NCBI GenBank assembly: GCA_019925095.2
Contig: CM034392.1
Location: forward strand, 21,000,387-21,064,386
Length of the DNA: 64,000 nucleotides
Direction: 5' to 3'
DNA from: Dendrolimus kikuchii
Lineage: Eukaryota; Arthropoda; Insecta; Lepidoptera; Lasiocampidae
The notes below the pieces were generated by a model, which did no database searches, was not told where the DNA came from, and was given only the letters and a program-made list of their open reading frames with translations. Both the position numbers and the translations under genes were made by a program. Positions 9,635 through 23,704 of the stretch are shown piece after piece. How positions within the stretch are numbered: the first letter of the stretch is position 1; each line of letters starts with the position of its first letter.

Positions 9635-10027
9635 TATGTTTCATATATACCTAATACTTACCAATAAAGAAAAAAAATTAAAATCGATTCACAATTGACG
9701 GGGAAATTGCGTAACATGGACATAAAAAAATTAACACCTGCAGAAAATGTAATAGCTACACGCGTATACAAGTTTTTCTCCTAGAATGTAGGCGCACGTA
9801 GTTATTTAATAAGTATAGGTTACTCTCGCTTTCCCTGGAATCCACTCACCAGATTCTGACTTGGTGACCTTTGTACCACCTCGGGAGTATATATAGACTT
9901 TGAGTAAAGAAAAAAGTTGAAAATCTACAGATATTGATTGATATCGTGTTACGAAAAATATATTATCAATTTTCGCAGGTTTCTCTAATTCCTTAGAATC
10001 CACTCATCAGATCCTGACATGGTGACA

Positions 10028-10276
10028 TACATACATACATACATAACTTCACGCCAGTACCCTTGCGGGGTAGGCACGGACAACAGAGCGCCATTCAGGC
10101 TTATTCTTCACACCTCACTTGCTTCTTTGACATTCATAGCTCTTGTCATGCACGCTCGTCTGTTCTTAAGGCTCCTGACATCACGTGCTAGTACACGATC
10201 AATTTGATCATGGAAGGTGTGTCGTGGCCTTCCACGACTTCTGCATCCATCCACTTTTGCATTGTATATCTGTTTA
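10028..10276 (-). mobile_element. RTE-type LINE 3' end with perfect 12-bp duplication
   Basis: A 249-bp insertion flanked by GACATGGTGACA at 10016-10027 and 10277-10288. Read on minus it encodes the C-terminus of an RTE ORF2 (RGRPRHTFHDQID, then KNRRACMTRAMNVKEA) with decay. It then has the 3' untranslated end and a TATG repeat tail, the simple-repeat tail usual for RTE LINEs. It is 5'-truncated. Confidence 0.88.
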
Positions 10277-10288
10277 GACATGGTGACA

Positions 10289-11191
10289 ATGGGACCAATT
10301 TGGGAGTTATAACCTTTCGATTAAAAGAAAAGTTAGTGTAATACTTGCAACAACTCAGAAGTGTTTTTGGTAGTAATAGAACAGCAACTGGTCACAATAT
10401 TTTGTAATCAGAGAACCTTACGGTCTTAACACATTACAGACACGTACTTTTCACCGTAGATGATACACTACGGCTTTTCACACTCTAGAAGCATTTTTAG
10501 AATATCTCGCCATCTCTCCAACAATTGTACAGTATAAGAAACTTAGCATATTGGCAAAGCCGATAGCGGATTGAAGTCATTGATAAACTATTGTAATTAA
10601 AGGGTTATACATGACAAGAATTTAATACATTATTGTTTGGATCTTTCAGATAATATTTTATATAAGATATTGTATAAAACATTATACTTAAAGTTTTACA
10701 TGTAATAAAATGAACTGAACACAGTACAAATCTATCGCGTCTGCCAACATGAAAAGAAAATGTAGTGAATACCGTCTATATACAATTGCGAGATTTTGAA
10801 TTATAATCTATACACAATTACCACATCATATTATTGATATATAAAATGGAGATAAATTATGGAGAACTACTCTATACAAAACAGGCGCTAATCACAATAA
10901 AAAAAAATATAACATTTGGCCGCTTGTATCGTTTACAAATAAGAGGGTACATAACGAAATTAATTATTAACTTTAAAAAGAAATATGAAAAGAACAACTA
11001 TGGTACTAAATAACTGTAACATTAGTAAATTTGTTCACAATTGACAGAAAATCGAGTAACGAACATACAAAAAACATACAGACGAATTGAGGACCTCCTC
11101 CTCTTGGAAGTCGATTAAAAAGCTGTTATTTTGACATTACGTGCTATATGTGATAATTATCTGTGTAACAGTAGGATCATAGCTATATAGG
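10289..11191. other. unassigned AT-rich DNA
   Basis: No genes seen. A phrase like ACAATTGACGG..AAAT..CGTAAC occurs here (11036) and near 8347 and 9689, hinting at an old repeat. Confidence 0.4.
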
Positions 11192-11463
11192 GAGTTTTTG
11201 GCGGAACTCAAAGGGGACGCTGTGCTGTGCAGTTTTATTTTCTAAAAATGTGTAAAATTACTCTAAAATGAACAATAGTTGTAGGATATTGACAGTTTTT
11301 GAGTAGTAATTATGTGTTTTTGGAAGAAATGTGAACTATATATAGCCAAATGTGGCCTTTCGAGTTTTCACAAGAACTCCGTTGAATGACGTCGATTGTA
11401 GCCTACAATACAACGGCGTCTGGCTTAAAGGCCTAGTTGCCAAGCCTTAAACATAAAAAAAAC
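11192..11463 (+). mobile_element. SINE-like family C, copy 2
   Basis: Same 5' start (GGAGTTTTTGGCGG) and same 3' end (CCAAGCCTTAAACATAAAAA) as copy 1. The flanks share AGGATCATA followed by a less exact match (about 16 bp in all), a decayed target-site duplication. Confidence 0.82.
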
Positions 11464-11744
11464 TAAGGATCATAAGGTATATTAATATAGTAGGATTTTG
11501 CGTAGGATTCCATTAAATCGCATGTTTCGTTGAACAACGACCTTTACTTGCAAATATAATTGAAAGAAAACCCAGTTGTGGATTATTATATTTCGCTATT
11601 ACTAATCCCGGGATTAAAACTCCAATTTGTGTTTTAAGCTTGGAGATCGATTTCATGCGGAGAGATTTTTTTTTAATCCCTTTTGATTATTGGGGCCGCT
11701 CGTGTCGTAAACATATTATTCTTTATTTTTATCTATAATATACT

Positions 11745-11950
11745 AGCTGTCCCGGCAGACGTTGTTCTGCCCTGAAGAAATAAAATTTAGAACCCGATTG
11801 CAGCGCCACCTACTGGGTCCAAATGTAAGCTATCCTATCTTTCAAGTCGGATCAAACTGCACACGGTGTGCAAATTTGATTAAAATCGGTCAAGTAGTTT
11901 AGGAGTCCATCGCGGACAAACAATGTGACACGTAATTTATATATATTAAG
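11745..11950 (-). mobile_element. Helitron-like element
   Basis: Plus-strand ACTAGCTGTCCCGGCAGACG is the reverse of a lepidopteran Helitron 3' end (..CGGGACAGCTAGT). The body includes CGATTGCAGCGCCACCTACT, also seen in the Helitrons at 30.2 and 39.3 kb. Non-autonomous. Confidence 0.65.
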
Positions 11951-12116
11951 AAGATTATCATGGCAGATATTATTTTTCTATCTATGATGACCTTTGTTAT
12001 CGGTTGGTGGACCACGTATTTATATGTTTTTTGAATCATAATTCAATTTAATCAAATTTTATTATTGCATATATGTGATTTGTATGCTTGAAATATAAAG
12101 AGAATCATCACTACTA

Positions 12117-12287
12117 CCCGTGCGCAGAAGGTTTGCCGATAGCCTCGTGATGTCATGCGTCGATGGTCAATAGGGTTGACAAAGGTTACATAAATAGTTG
12201 TTACAATAAATTTATTATTGTATATACTTTATGTAAGTATATATAATAATAGTAATTAGTCATCGGCAAACCTTCTGCGCGCGGCTT
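12117..12287. mobile_element. MITE family D, copy 1 (different interior)
   Basis: Terminal inverted repeats carry the core GCGCAGAAGGTTTGCCGAT and its complement, as in copies at 21.77 and 40.75 kb. The AT-rich middle does not match the GC-rich middle of those copies. Confidence 0.8.
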
Positions 12288-12303
12288 ATAGTGAAATCTA
12301 GCG

Positions 12304-12672
12304 ATTTTTTTTATTGCGAAGCATGGCAAACAAGCAGACGGCTAATGTAATGGAAAGTGGTTGCCGTTGCGTCGTCTACGCTTGCAACACCAATGCCAAT
12401 GCGAAGCCAACGCTTTGCCAGCCTTTAGGGTGGGAAAGAGGGATCAGACAGGAGGATTGGGATAGAAGGGATGAGATATAGGATTGGGATAAAGAGATGG
12501 GATAGGAAAGATTAGATAGGGAAGGGGGAAGCGGGTCATCAGAACTCATTTATCGTATGAAACACGAGTAGTTCAAGGCTCACCGTTTCACGCTGATATT
12601 CTCTGAGAGCGTGTTATCACATCGATTGAGCCAGCCCTGATAGCAGTAATCAGGATAATGATCCCAGTAGCC
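12304..12672 (-). mobile_element. repeat family B with LINE-like tail, copy 1
   Basis: Shares with 22992-23340 the tail region (plus-strand TTTTATTGCGAA..AGCAGACGG), a purine-rich block of GGGAT repeats, and a segment ending near ATTCTCTGAGAGCGTG. The tail resembles that of family A and the LINE at 23.7 kb, but the body differs. Confidence 0.7.
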
Positions 12673-13217
12673 GGTCTTATGACACATGTAATATTGGAGG
12701 TGGGCACTGATAACTAATGCCAATGATGTGTCGGACCACGTTTCAGCACAGCAAAACACCGAGTGCCAACCTCATTTCTTAAATTGGGACATTCAATTTT
12801 TGTATGTAATATGTCTAAAATGTTTGTATTGTGTGTAGCAATTGGAAATAAATATTTTCTTTCTTTTCTCTCTTTTAGTATGACTCTTTCAAGTTCAGAG
12901 TATAGAAGTGCGCTTATGGCAAAGGAAACACGCCAGTCAACCCATTATAAGCATGATTTTTTTAAATATCGGCAGACTGACAAGACAAGATATGGAAGTA
13001 CTGCAGATTATTTCTACTATGTCCAATGCTCGAAACTTAAGGATACGTAGAAATCTATTCAAATGGTTTACAGAAGAATTTCAAATGAGATATTGGTTCA
13101 ACAAGGGTACTTATGGAAAAAAATATTCTAGATTAGCATCTATTGTTAATCGTAAATACATGTCCGTATTGGAGCAAATTTATATGTTTACATTTTTAAC
13201 TTTAACTTAACTTGCAT
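12673..13217. other. no supported gene
   Basis: Two overlapping frames (12763-13050 and 12908-13210) resemble no known protein and have no splice or regulatory support. Confidence 0.4.
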
Positions 13218-14040
13218 CTTTTTTTTTGGCCAGGGGAAATCCGTTTGAGGACTAAGTCGCGACAGGCACAGAAGCCTGGGGGGATGTTCGCGACCCGTGT
13301 GAGAATGTGGGATTCGCCAGATCGGGGGTGGCACTAGCGTGCCCAGTCAGAACTGGTGCCACGCTATTGCCATTCCCCAGTTAGGGATACCCGCTAAAAC
13401 CCCTGGGTGTTTCGTCCTGCGCCTTATGCCAGAGCTATGAGACTGCGGGATTCCCAACTCCGCGTGCCCTGGCAGGCGTGGGCCTCGCTCACTGGGCCTC
13501 TTCTAATGCCGGGGGAGCTTTTCCCCCGGCGCCTATTCGGTCTTTTCCAGGCGTGGAGCGGTCTGTAACACGCCTCACGGGAAGAGAGATGAGCGCGCGC
13601 GGAACACTCGAGCTCTCATCTCGACGGCATGTGCGGGTGAGTGAGAAGGGGAAGGGAAGAAGGGGCCCCACCCGCGCCGCCCGCTTACGGCGGCCGAAGG
13701 TCGATGTCCGACGTCCGGCGCCGGCGCGTCCTCCTTTGACGTGAGCGGAGCAGGGAAGTACGCTCACGCTCCCGTTCCGCCTCCTCCTTCACAAACATAA
13801 CTTGCTCGTAGAAGGAGGAGACGGCGTCCCATCCGGTTGAGCTCTCGACCATAGTGCGTACCACGGCCGGGAGCGAGGTTTCAATTCCGGTACGGGCGAT
13901 GAGCTCCCGACGCTGTTCCGTCCAGGCTGGATAGTTCTGGAGTGTGTACCGTGTCACAATGGTGGCACCCTGACGTGGCCTCACCACATGAGCCGAGGCG
14001 ACACAGGTAACTCCCGAAGCAAACGTGCCGCACTCATAGT
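13218..14040 (-). pseudogene. R1-type LINE 3' end
   Basis: GC-rich island. On minus, 13987-13685 encodes the C-terminal tail typical of R1-group ORF2 in moths: TLQNYPAWTEQRRELIA, SFYEQVMFVKEEAERERER, and an Arg-rich end. A long GC-rich 3' untranslated region follows and then a poly-A run (plus-strand T run at 13218-13227). The Cys/His motif before the tail is decayed and everything upstream is missing (5' truncation near 14040). The base composition contrasts sharply with its surroundings. Confidence 0.8.
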
Positions 14041-14578
14041 TTTAGGTTAATTAATAAATAATAATTAAGTTCCTATAATAAAATTGTGTTGGTTGCCGCG
14101 ATACAGACCTAGAGTCTAGTGCAGCAACCACCGCCAAAAAAAATTGTAGCCTGAATTTTAATCCAAAATGTGTTATTACCATATGTTTAAGATATAATTA
14201 TATAAGGCCTAGAAATAAGTTTACATAAATAAATGAATTTGAATTAGATACTCTTACTTATATAGATCCATCTATTTGCAAGTTTTGGAACTAGTTATCG
14301 GTTACATAGTTATCAAACGCTTCCGTACGTTTTTAAGAATCCCCATAAAAGTTAACCTAAGTTTATCTATTACATAACTTTATGGAATCAATTCTTATTT
14401 CACTCATAACTGGTAACCTCAGAAACTGGGCATCAGTAAGTATTGTTATGCCAGAGTTACAGTTCCGACACAATTTATTTTCTTTATCTACTTTTTTCTA
14501 CCATAAATACGTAATCAACCTAAAATAGTTTTAACTAATTAAGTAGAGAATGAAATTACTATTGAAGAATATTTATGA

Positions 14579-14715
14579 CCGGTTCATGTATCTTACCGAC
14601 CGTTCATTTGCCTATCGATTAAAATTTGACATAAGCTCCATGCAAGTAATTAAATCCAGCCAAAATTAAATCGATGGTAAGGCAAATATGAATAGTAAAT
14701 ACACAATACGGTCTT
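14579..14715. mobile_element. fold-back MITE family G, copy 1
   Basis: Almost entirely one inverted repeat: GGTTC..ATCTTACCGACCGTTC and CATTTGCC..CGATTAAAATTTGACAT pair with the right half. Related to 29132-29268 and 35196-35339. Confidence 0.75.
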
Positions 14716-14862
14716 ATTGGAACAAAGTTCCTTATCGCATACTACTCTGCGGATGGGAGCTAGACGAAAAAAAAGTTAAACCGAAATGAAATATGTTAAC
14801 CATTATACATTATTTAAATTAGTTGTGTTTTCCATTTTATACCGGGTTATTATTGTTATATA

Positions 14863-17038
<2,176 letters not shown>

Positions 17039-17440
17039 TAATAACATAAATGGTACGTACCGCATTAATGTCTTTATGTCTTCTGGTTTAAGATCTCTTC
17101 AGTGCACATTGGAGGGTGCTATTTGTACTAGTGTGCGAAATAAATTAGGATTATCATAAACCAATTATGCTGTTACCATAATATGAAGAAAAGACAGTGT
17201 TAAAATGTTAATTGACTTTGTCCAAAAATGGCAGCGAAGCCAATCTATTGTTGACGATTTTCTTACGCCCTATTTTAATTTGGAGTGCTCTTCGAGTAAT
17301 TGGAGTAGGGGATTTGGGTCACGGTCAGTGACGTCATTATAACTGAACATACTCTTTTAGTCTCGTATAACACTTGACGCAAACTGCTTGAGATTCAGCC
17401 GAATGCATAAAGTTTCAAAGAGCCATTTTTCTACATATTT

Positions 17441-17680
17441 AAAACCAGCTGTGCTCGCGACGTCGTCCATGTGGAATTTGTTTTTAAAACCCCCCCGATT
17501 TTGAAACATTCTTCATTGGTGCTTCGCTCCTATTGGTCTTAGCGTGATGATATAGCCTTCCTTGATAAATGGGCTATTTAATACTGCAAGAATTTTTCAA
17601 ATCAGACCAGTAGTTCCTGAGATTAGCGCGTTCAATCAGACAAACAAAGTCTTCAGCTTTATATATTAGTAGTATAAGAT
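17441..17680 (-). mobile_element. Helitron-like element, family H, copy 1
   Basis: Matches 62109-62345 in the same orientation: ATTCTTCATTGGTGCT.CGC, AAATGGGCTAT.TAA, CCAGTAGTTCCTGAGATTAG and CAGCTTTATATATTAGTA. A fragment is at 59786. Non-coding. Confidence 0.75.
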
Positions 17681-17744
17681 ACGTTTTTATAGCCCTGAGC
17701 CTCTCATTTGTGCATTTTAGTTGATGGTTTGACTAGTTTTTATT

Positions 17745-20727
17745 GGACTTGACTTTATGTTGTTGGTCCGAAGACCTTACAACTTTACCGGGGTCTTTGG
17801 GGCGAGTGCCTTCGCGAAGCGAAGGCGCTCGAGCCCGGGGGGCAACTTGCTCGAGGGAGCTCCCTAAGGAGTTTTACCTCGGCTGGACTGTTGCCATGAA
17901 TGGGGAATGAATTTAATGATGCCCACCATAGGGCGACACAAAATACTAATTGAGAACGGGCGACGGGTAATATAAAGCCCGAAGGGAAGGATCACGGCGG
18001 GCCGGGATCGGTGGTTTGCGGTGGCCTACGCTATCTTACTGCCGTTTCGCAACGTGTTATGGCTGGGAGAGAAGAAACGGCGAAAGAAACTTCCCAGCAA
18101 CACGCCTAGTCTATCCTGTGGGGTGAGCTATGTCTCCTAGCGTCCCTCGCGGGGACGTGGAGAGATCTTGATTGGCGGCGTCTGAGACGCCGCCGTCTGT
18201 GTCTGTCTGTCGGTGCCTGCCAGCCTACTGTTCTAACCGTGGGCGGACTGATCCGGGCCAGCCGTTTCGTAATAACGTCGACTCTGTCCGTCAGGACGTT
18301 ACGCGGTCGTCGCACAAGAGCCTTTCGACGAGGCTTATAATCGGACGCGGACACGACGAGCGGATTTCGATGGTGCGGCGCGAGATCGAAATACTTACGC
18401 GAGAGCGACGTAATGTAGTTTTTGATGGAGGGAAGCTCCAGATCGCGGTGGAGGTCGACGTTACGCATATAGAGGGGAGCACGTCATGATCGGGAGGATG
18501 CATGTTTTATACAGAGTAAGCTTGTGTCTGAGGGACATTTTGCTTCGTTTGTCTATCATGGGTGCTAAACGACCCATCACAAATCGCGCTCTATTTCGGA
18601 CTATAGTGATATGCTCGTTGAAGCGCAAGTTCCGATCTAGGGTGACACCAAGATATTTGGTGTACTTTGCCCAGGGGATTTGTTGGTCATAGAGCGAAAT
18701 GGTTTTTAGGCGAAGGCTAGCGCGTTTGGGGGAGCGAAGCGTGCCCGGGGAAAAGAACATTGCTGCGCTTTTCTCCGGGTTTACCTCTATCCTCCATTTG
18801 CGAAACCATTCGCCTAGTTCTGTGACAGCTGTCTGCAGCCGGATGCAAGCCATTTGTCGGTTTTGATCTGATGTATAGAGTGCGGTGTCATCCGCAAAGA
18901 GGGCCAACTCCACATCTGGAGTTTTTGGGATGTCGCTGGTGTACAGCGTGAAGAGTAGTGGCGACAGGGCCGAGCCCTGTGGTACACCGGCTGTGAGTGG
19001 GTGAGGGGACGAGCGCGTTCCCTCCACTCGAAAACGGAAGCTACGACCTAGGAGGAAGTCTCGCAAGATGAGCACGAGTCTGTCTGGCATACCGAACTGG
19101 TACAGCTTGTAAATCAAGCCGTTGTGCCAGACCTTGTCGAAGGCTTTTGCTACGTCTAGAAACAGTGCGGCTGTTCCTATAGGGCGGGGGCGATGGGCAA
19201 AGTGAGATAATATGTGCTCCGTGATGCGGTGCACCTGTTGGACGCATGAGTGTCTGGCACGGAAGCCAAATTGCTCATCGGGTATTAGATGTTTGCTGAA
19301 GGCAAAATCTCTAAGTCGAGAGAGGATGACCCTCTCGTAAAGCTTGCTGAGTGCGCTCAGTAGGCTGATTGGACGGTAGCTAGACGGTTTATTAGCCGGT
19401 TTTCCCGGCTTGTGAATACCGATGACATCTGCTTCCTTCCAGATCGCGGGAAAGGAGCAGTTTGTTATGGCGGCATTGAAGATGCTCACTAGAATTATAA
19501 TTAGATGGGCGGGTAGGAGTTTTAAAACGCGATTGTTGATGCCATCGGTCCCTGGGGCCTTTCGCGGTTTGAGAGACTTGATCAGATCTTGCACTTCTTC
19601 GACCGTGACCGTGTCGAGTGTGGTTTCCGCTGGTAAGGAGGATCTACGTTCGACCTCGGAGTCTACCTCCGTCAGGTGTGACTGGTCGACGTTTTGCGTA
19701 GTGGGGGAGCATTGAAGCTCTAGACTCTGAGCAAGGCACTCGGCCTTCTCCTCGTCATCGAACGCCTCGGTGTTGTCGGCTCTTTCTAGCGCGGGTATGA
19801 CAGTAAGGGTGTCTGATTTGAGAGCTCTAGCCAGCTTCCAGTATGCCTGGTGAGTTGGCTCGATATCCCTCAACGTTCTGTCCCAACGTTGTTCCCTGAC
19901 TTCCCGGATACGTAGTTTGACCTCGCGCTCTAGTTCGCGGAGTCGGACTCTGTTATCCTCGGTGGGATATCTGTCGTGAGCTCTGGAGGCGGCTCTCTTT
20001 TCCCTCAGCAGTACCCTCACCTCGTCCGGCAGGCATAAGTGGCGGTCATCCTCCACTGGCACCTGCCTGGACGAGTTCCGCACTGCGGATTGAAGGTGGC
20101 TGGTGAGGGCCTCGATTGCCGTCTCCGTGTCATGGCGGGACACGATGTGGTCCGGGATGCGGTCCAGGTCTTGTGAGCTGGTTGCCTTGAGGAGGGTCTC
20201 AAGTCTCAACCAATCCACAGAGGTCCTAGTTTCAGATGTCTGGTCTGTCTGTGGTCCTAATCTGAGGATAACCGGACGATGGTCCGAGTCGATATCGTCC
20301 ATCGTTTCGATCGAATGGAACTGAAGGGTTACGCCCCTCAGTAATGCTAGGTCGAGAGTGTTTGGGGTCCCCCAGTCGCGGTTGGGGGGGTATCTTGTGG
20401 GGGTCATGGGAGTTAGTATATCAAACAAAAGATTGTCTGATATATTTATTAGGGCTCTGCCATTGGGGTTAGTGGTATTGCAATTCCACTGCTCGTGTTT
20501 GCAATTCAGATCTCCGGCTATAATAACAGCCGGGCCTAAGTTGAATAGGGTTTCTAGGTCTTTCTTAATAAGGGTTTTTTGGCATGCGAGGTATGCTGAA
20601 ACTATGACTAGAGGTTGGTGGCCAGTCATTGCTAGTCTGCAGGCGGATACCTCCATACCGTCTAGTGGGGGGGTGACTACAGGCATGCAGTGTAGGGATC
20701 TTCTGAAATAGATCAGGGTATCTATTG
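17745..20727 (-). mobile_element. jockey-type LINE, 5'-truncated
   Basis: A minus-strand element of about 3 kb. The 5' end breaks off inside the endonuclease domain (upstream of YFRRSLHCMP). ORF2 follows to about 18106 and then a 3' region with a GC-rich hairpin (CCTTCGCGAAGCGAAGG near 17811-17827). It ends near TCCAATAAAAACTAG (complement at about 17735-17750). ORF1 is absent. It is one of the better preserved elements of the window. Confidence 0.9.
18106..20686 (-). pseudogene. jockey-type ORF2: endonuclease and reverse transcriptase
   Basis: An uninterrupted 741-codon frame (20686-18461) carries the C-terminal part of the apurinic-type endonuclease (GDLN at residues 58-61, SDH at 134-136). 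The reverse transcriptase follows from about residue 420: YRPISLLSALSKLYE, AKAFDKVWH, GVPQGSALSPLLF and FADD at 597-600. The frame then stops right after ILPIMTCSPLY. The conserved tail of the protein (RNVDLHRDLELPSIK and on) resumes in another frame at 18468-18106. By comparison with intact relatives about 30-40 residues between the two are missing, so a deletion with a frame change is inferred. Lack of an endonuclease N-terminus also makes it inactive. Confidence 0.93.
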
Positions 20728-21339
20728 AATACTGCTAGTACGTGCCGAGCTACGATACGGCTTTTATAGTGTAATGCTGATATTAGGCGGATCAATCAAA
20801 TTGTATCCATTGGGTTGAAAGGTTGAATGAACACGAAGCTATACAATGACATTGAATGATTAAAATGAGTCGTCTATTTTTTTTTTATTGAATGTGCAAT
20901 GTAAAACAAACCTCATTGCCGCTATGCCTAAAGTACGTTGTCAAATGCCGAGCCAATTTTATATTTCTTCAAGAAAAATTGAAAGTTTACTTGTCTTGAA
21001 AAGAAGTTTTATTTTTAAAAAGCATCAGTCTCAATTGAAAGAACTAAAAGCGTCAAGATAAGAAAAAATACTAAGTTCTTTATATCCGTAACTAAAGCTA
21101 ATAATAATACAATTAATACATTTTGTTCAAAACTTATTATATTGATTTTATTTTCAACTTTAAAAAAAATTTGAACCTTGGAAGTATCTTCTATAATCCC
21201 ATACAACATATCCAGAACGTACCTACACACACATACACACAATATATATTGTATGGGCATAATTGTTATTATAATAAAAACTTAAAATTAAATTATACAA
21301 TTAGGATATCCTACAGTTTAAAAATATATTACAAAAAAT
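20728..21339. other. unassigned AT-rich DNA
   Basis: No gene seen; frames at 21015-21341 are low-complexity Lys/Ile/Asn translations. Confidence 0.4.
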
Positions 21340-21545
21340 AAATAGGTCCCAAATCACTGTCAGCTGGGAACGTTCCCAAAAAGATGGCCGCGTTACCACG
21401 TTTGATGGCAATGCTTATACGTTTCCCAAAATACAGGCCAGCCTTTTGGTCGCATGAGACTTCTATCAACCGTATGGATGGGTCTCGATAAATGCGATGA
21501 GCTCCTGGACCCCACGACTCCAGAGTTTCAAGACCAAAAGCCACA
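21340..21545 (-). pseudogene. LINE ORF C-terminal fragment (ETLGPWG/IQRGN tail)
   Basis: Minus frame contains LETLESWGPGAHRIYRD, KAGLYFGKRISIAIKRGNAA and FLGT. This tail (ETxGPWGP...QRISxAIQRGNA) is one I recognise from the ends of insect LINE reverse transcriptase proteins, but I cannot place the clade. A second, more decayed copy is at 53870-54200. Confidence 0.6.
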
Positions 21546-21765
21546 AATATGTATCCACTGCGTGGCGTTTTAGGCCCTCTTGCTTATTTACCGAATCCTA
21601 TCCCTCGCGTACAGGGAGGCAGGAGGATATAGGCGTGGAAGAAGAATCGTTTTCCACGATATAGATACAATTTATCTAAAGGCAAACTCGTTGGTTTTCA
21701 TTTATGATGTTTTTCTTAAGAATGTATACGTAAAAATTCAAGACATCACTATCATTATAATTATT

Positions 21766-21924
21766 ATAAGTCGGGCTCAGAAGGTTTGCCGATGGTCGCC
21801 CCTCCCGCTTACTACGACTAGGACCGGGGCTTGTCTAAGTGGTACTAAGAATTAGACGACCGCGAGTCGTGGTTGTGGGAGCCGGGAGAAATTCTCACCA
21901 GCAAACCTTCTGCGCACGACTTAT
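21766..21924. mobile_element. MITE family D, copy 2
   Basis: Ends ATAAGTCG and CGACTTAT with the AGAAGGTTTGCCGATGG core. The GC-rich interior folds back on itself (TCTAGTCGTC-type arms), so almost the whole element is one imperfect hairpin. Confidence 0.85.
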
Positions 21925-22991
21925 ATGTAGGCAAGTAGTATATATAGATAGGCTACTCCAGGCTCTCATGCCCCCGTCTCTATTATGGGCTGGACTAGAT
22001 GTTTAGAAAAATTACAAAGTTATGTTAAACCAGCGACTTATACCATTACAACAATATTTTTATAGCTATTACATAAATTTTATGAAGCAATTACAATAAG
22101 TAAATAAATTTACATCTATTTACTTATTATTCTTCAAAAGGTTTCCCAAATACGATCCTCAAAATTCTTCTTGCGCGAAAGAATTCCCTCAAAATGCCGT
22201 TCGCAAATAAACTTGAAGATTCCGGACTGCTTTTTCAAATAATTTAAGATTTCCACATTTATTTGTATCAAACAATCTTTTTAATTGTTGTTCATTTATT
22301 GTTCACTGTGTGTTCTAAAATGGTAATTACACTTGAAGGTGGTCTTGAAGGTACTTGTTAACGGCATGGAAAGAGAAAAATAATAGGAATGCCTTATAGG
22401 TTTTTTTTAACAACTCTACGGACTTGAGTTCCGTACCCTTTTTCACAAATTAATTTCTATGAAAGTTTTTAGAGTTCATACACGCTTATTGTTTATTTTT
22501 GTTTTTGTGTGTGACATTAATTTAGTGATTTTTGTGTTGTGGTGTACCTTAAGAATAACTTATTATATTAATTTATTCTAATTTTAATACTAAACTTATA
22601 CTAATGTAGAGTGTATCTGTTGCATGCTGGTGTTGTGAGGAAGTGCATGTGCAGTGTGTGCCTTATGTCTATACGTATATATATTATATATTATTGTTTT
22701 TCCTTACTGTGCCAACGTTATTAATTTTTAGGCTCTTTGTGTGTCTTGGTTTGTTTCTGAAGTGTGCGTGTAATGTAATGCGGTGGTAGTGCGCGTTGGT
22801 GTGGGTATGTGTGTAAGATTTGTTGTTAGTTGTGTGTTTGTGACTTTGTGTGGTGTTATAATTTATTGTTTAACTGTTGTGACATATAGGTTTGTATACA
22901 ATTGTAGGCTGACTTGATCTAAAAAAAAATATTGTTTTAAACAATACAAAGCGAACAAACAAGAAATGAATAAGCGAGTCATAATTAAATA
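21925..22991. other. unassigned; GT-rich section
   Basis: No gene. 22500-22900 is rich in TGTG on the plus strand. Confidence 0.4.
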
Positions 22992-23340
22992 ACTTTTTTA
23001 TTGCGAATATCGCAAGCAGACAGACGGCCCAGCTTAGTTACCGTCGTTTATAGGTGTTCGCAACACTAATGGCGCAACCAACGCATTTAGGATTGGATAA
23101 AGAACATGTGATAGCAGGATGAAATAGAGGGAACAGAGAGGAGGAATGGGATATGGGATAAAGAAGGTTGGATAGCGGGTGGGGTAGGTTTTCTATCGAA
23201 ACTGTAACTCATCGCACGAAACACGACTAACTTAAGTCTAGCTGCTTCATGCCGGTATTCTGTGAGAGCGTGGTTTCACACAGATCGAGCCGACCCTTAG
23301 AGCTGTAATCAAGATTAGCGATTCCAGCATAGCTGTGCCA
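22992..23340 (-). mobile_element. repeat family B with LINE-like tail, copy 2
   Basis: Matches 12304-12672 along most of its length, including the purine-rich middle and TCTGTGAGAGCGTGG. Confidence 0.7.
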
Positions 23341-23704
23341 CGTCAGAGTCTACGAGTCATAGAGGTTTTACAGTAACATTTTTAAATGGGCGATTATCAT
23401 AGTAACCTAGTATTGATTTTCTATGGTACTGCCATGAAAGAAGTAGTATAGTATTAAGTTTTAGATACTGATCTAATATTCATATTGGTACAATTACTAC
23501 GTATTGATAGTGAAGCAAAACATCGTAAGATAACCATCATCCAGGTTTCCGATACGTTGAAAAAATCCACCAAACCAGTAAACGGGCAGATCTTAGCTAC
23601 AACACTGCTACCAATCTATTTTTGCAGAAGAAAGAAATAAGTGCGTTTAAGAAATAAGATTCAAAACCAAGTTATAGATTTCTTGTCTGTTTGTTCGGTA
23701 TTCA

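Noticed and set aside
12763..13210. Two overlapping frames of 95 and 100 codons as a possible small gene
   Set aside because: No recognisable domain, no splice evidence, and mutually exclusive frames in AT-rich DNA.
13478..13767. GC-rich open frames of 88 and 92 codons on both strands
   Set aside because: They lie in the 3' untranslated region of an R1-type LINE; low-complexity Arg/Pro translations from a GC-rich repeat.
18172..20711. Plus-strand frames of 60-117 codons across the jockey element
   Set aside because: Shadows of the minus-strand ORF2, which carries clear endonuclease and reverse transcriptase motifs.
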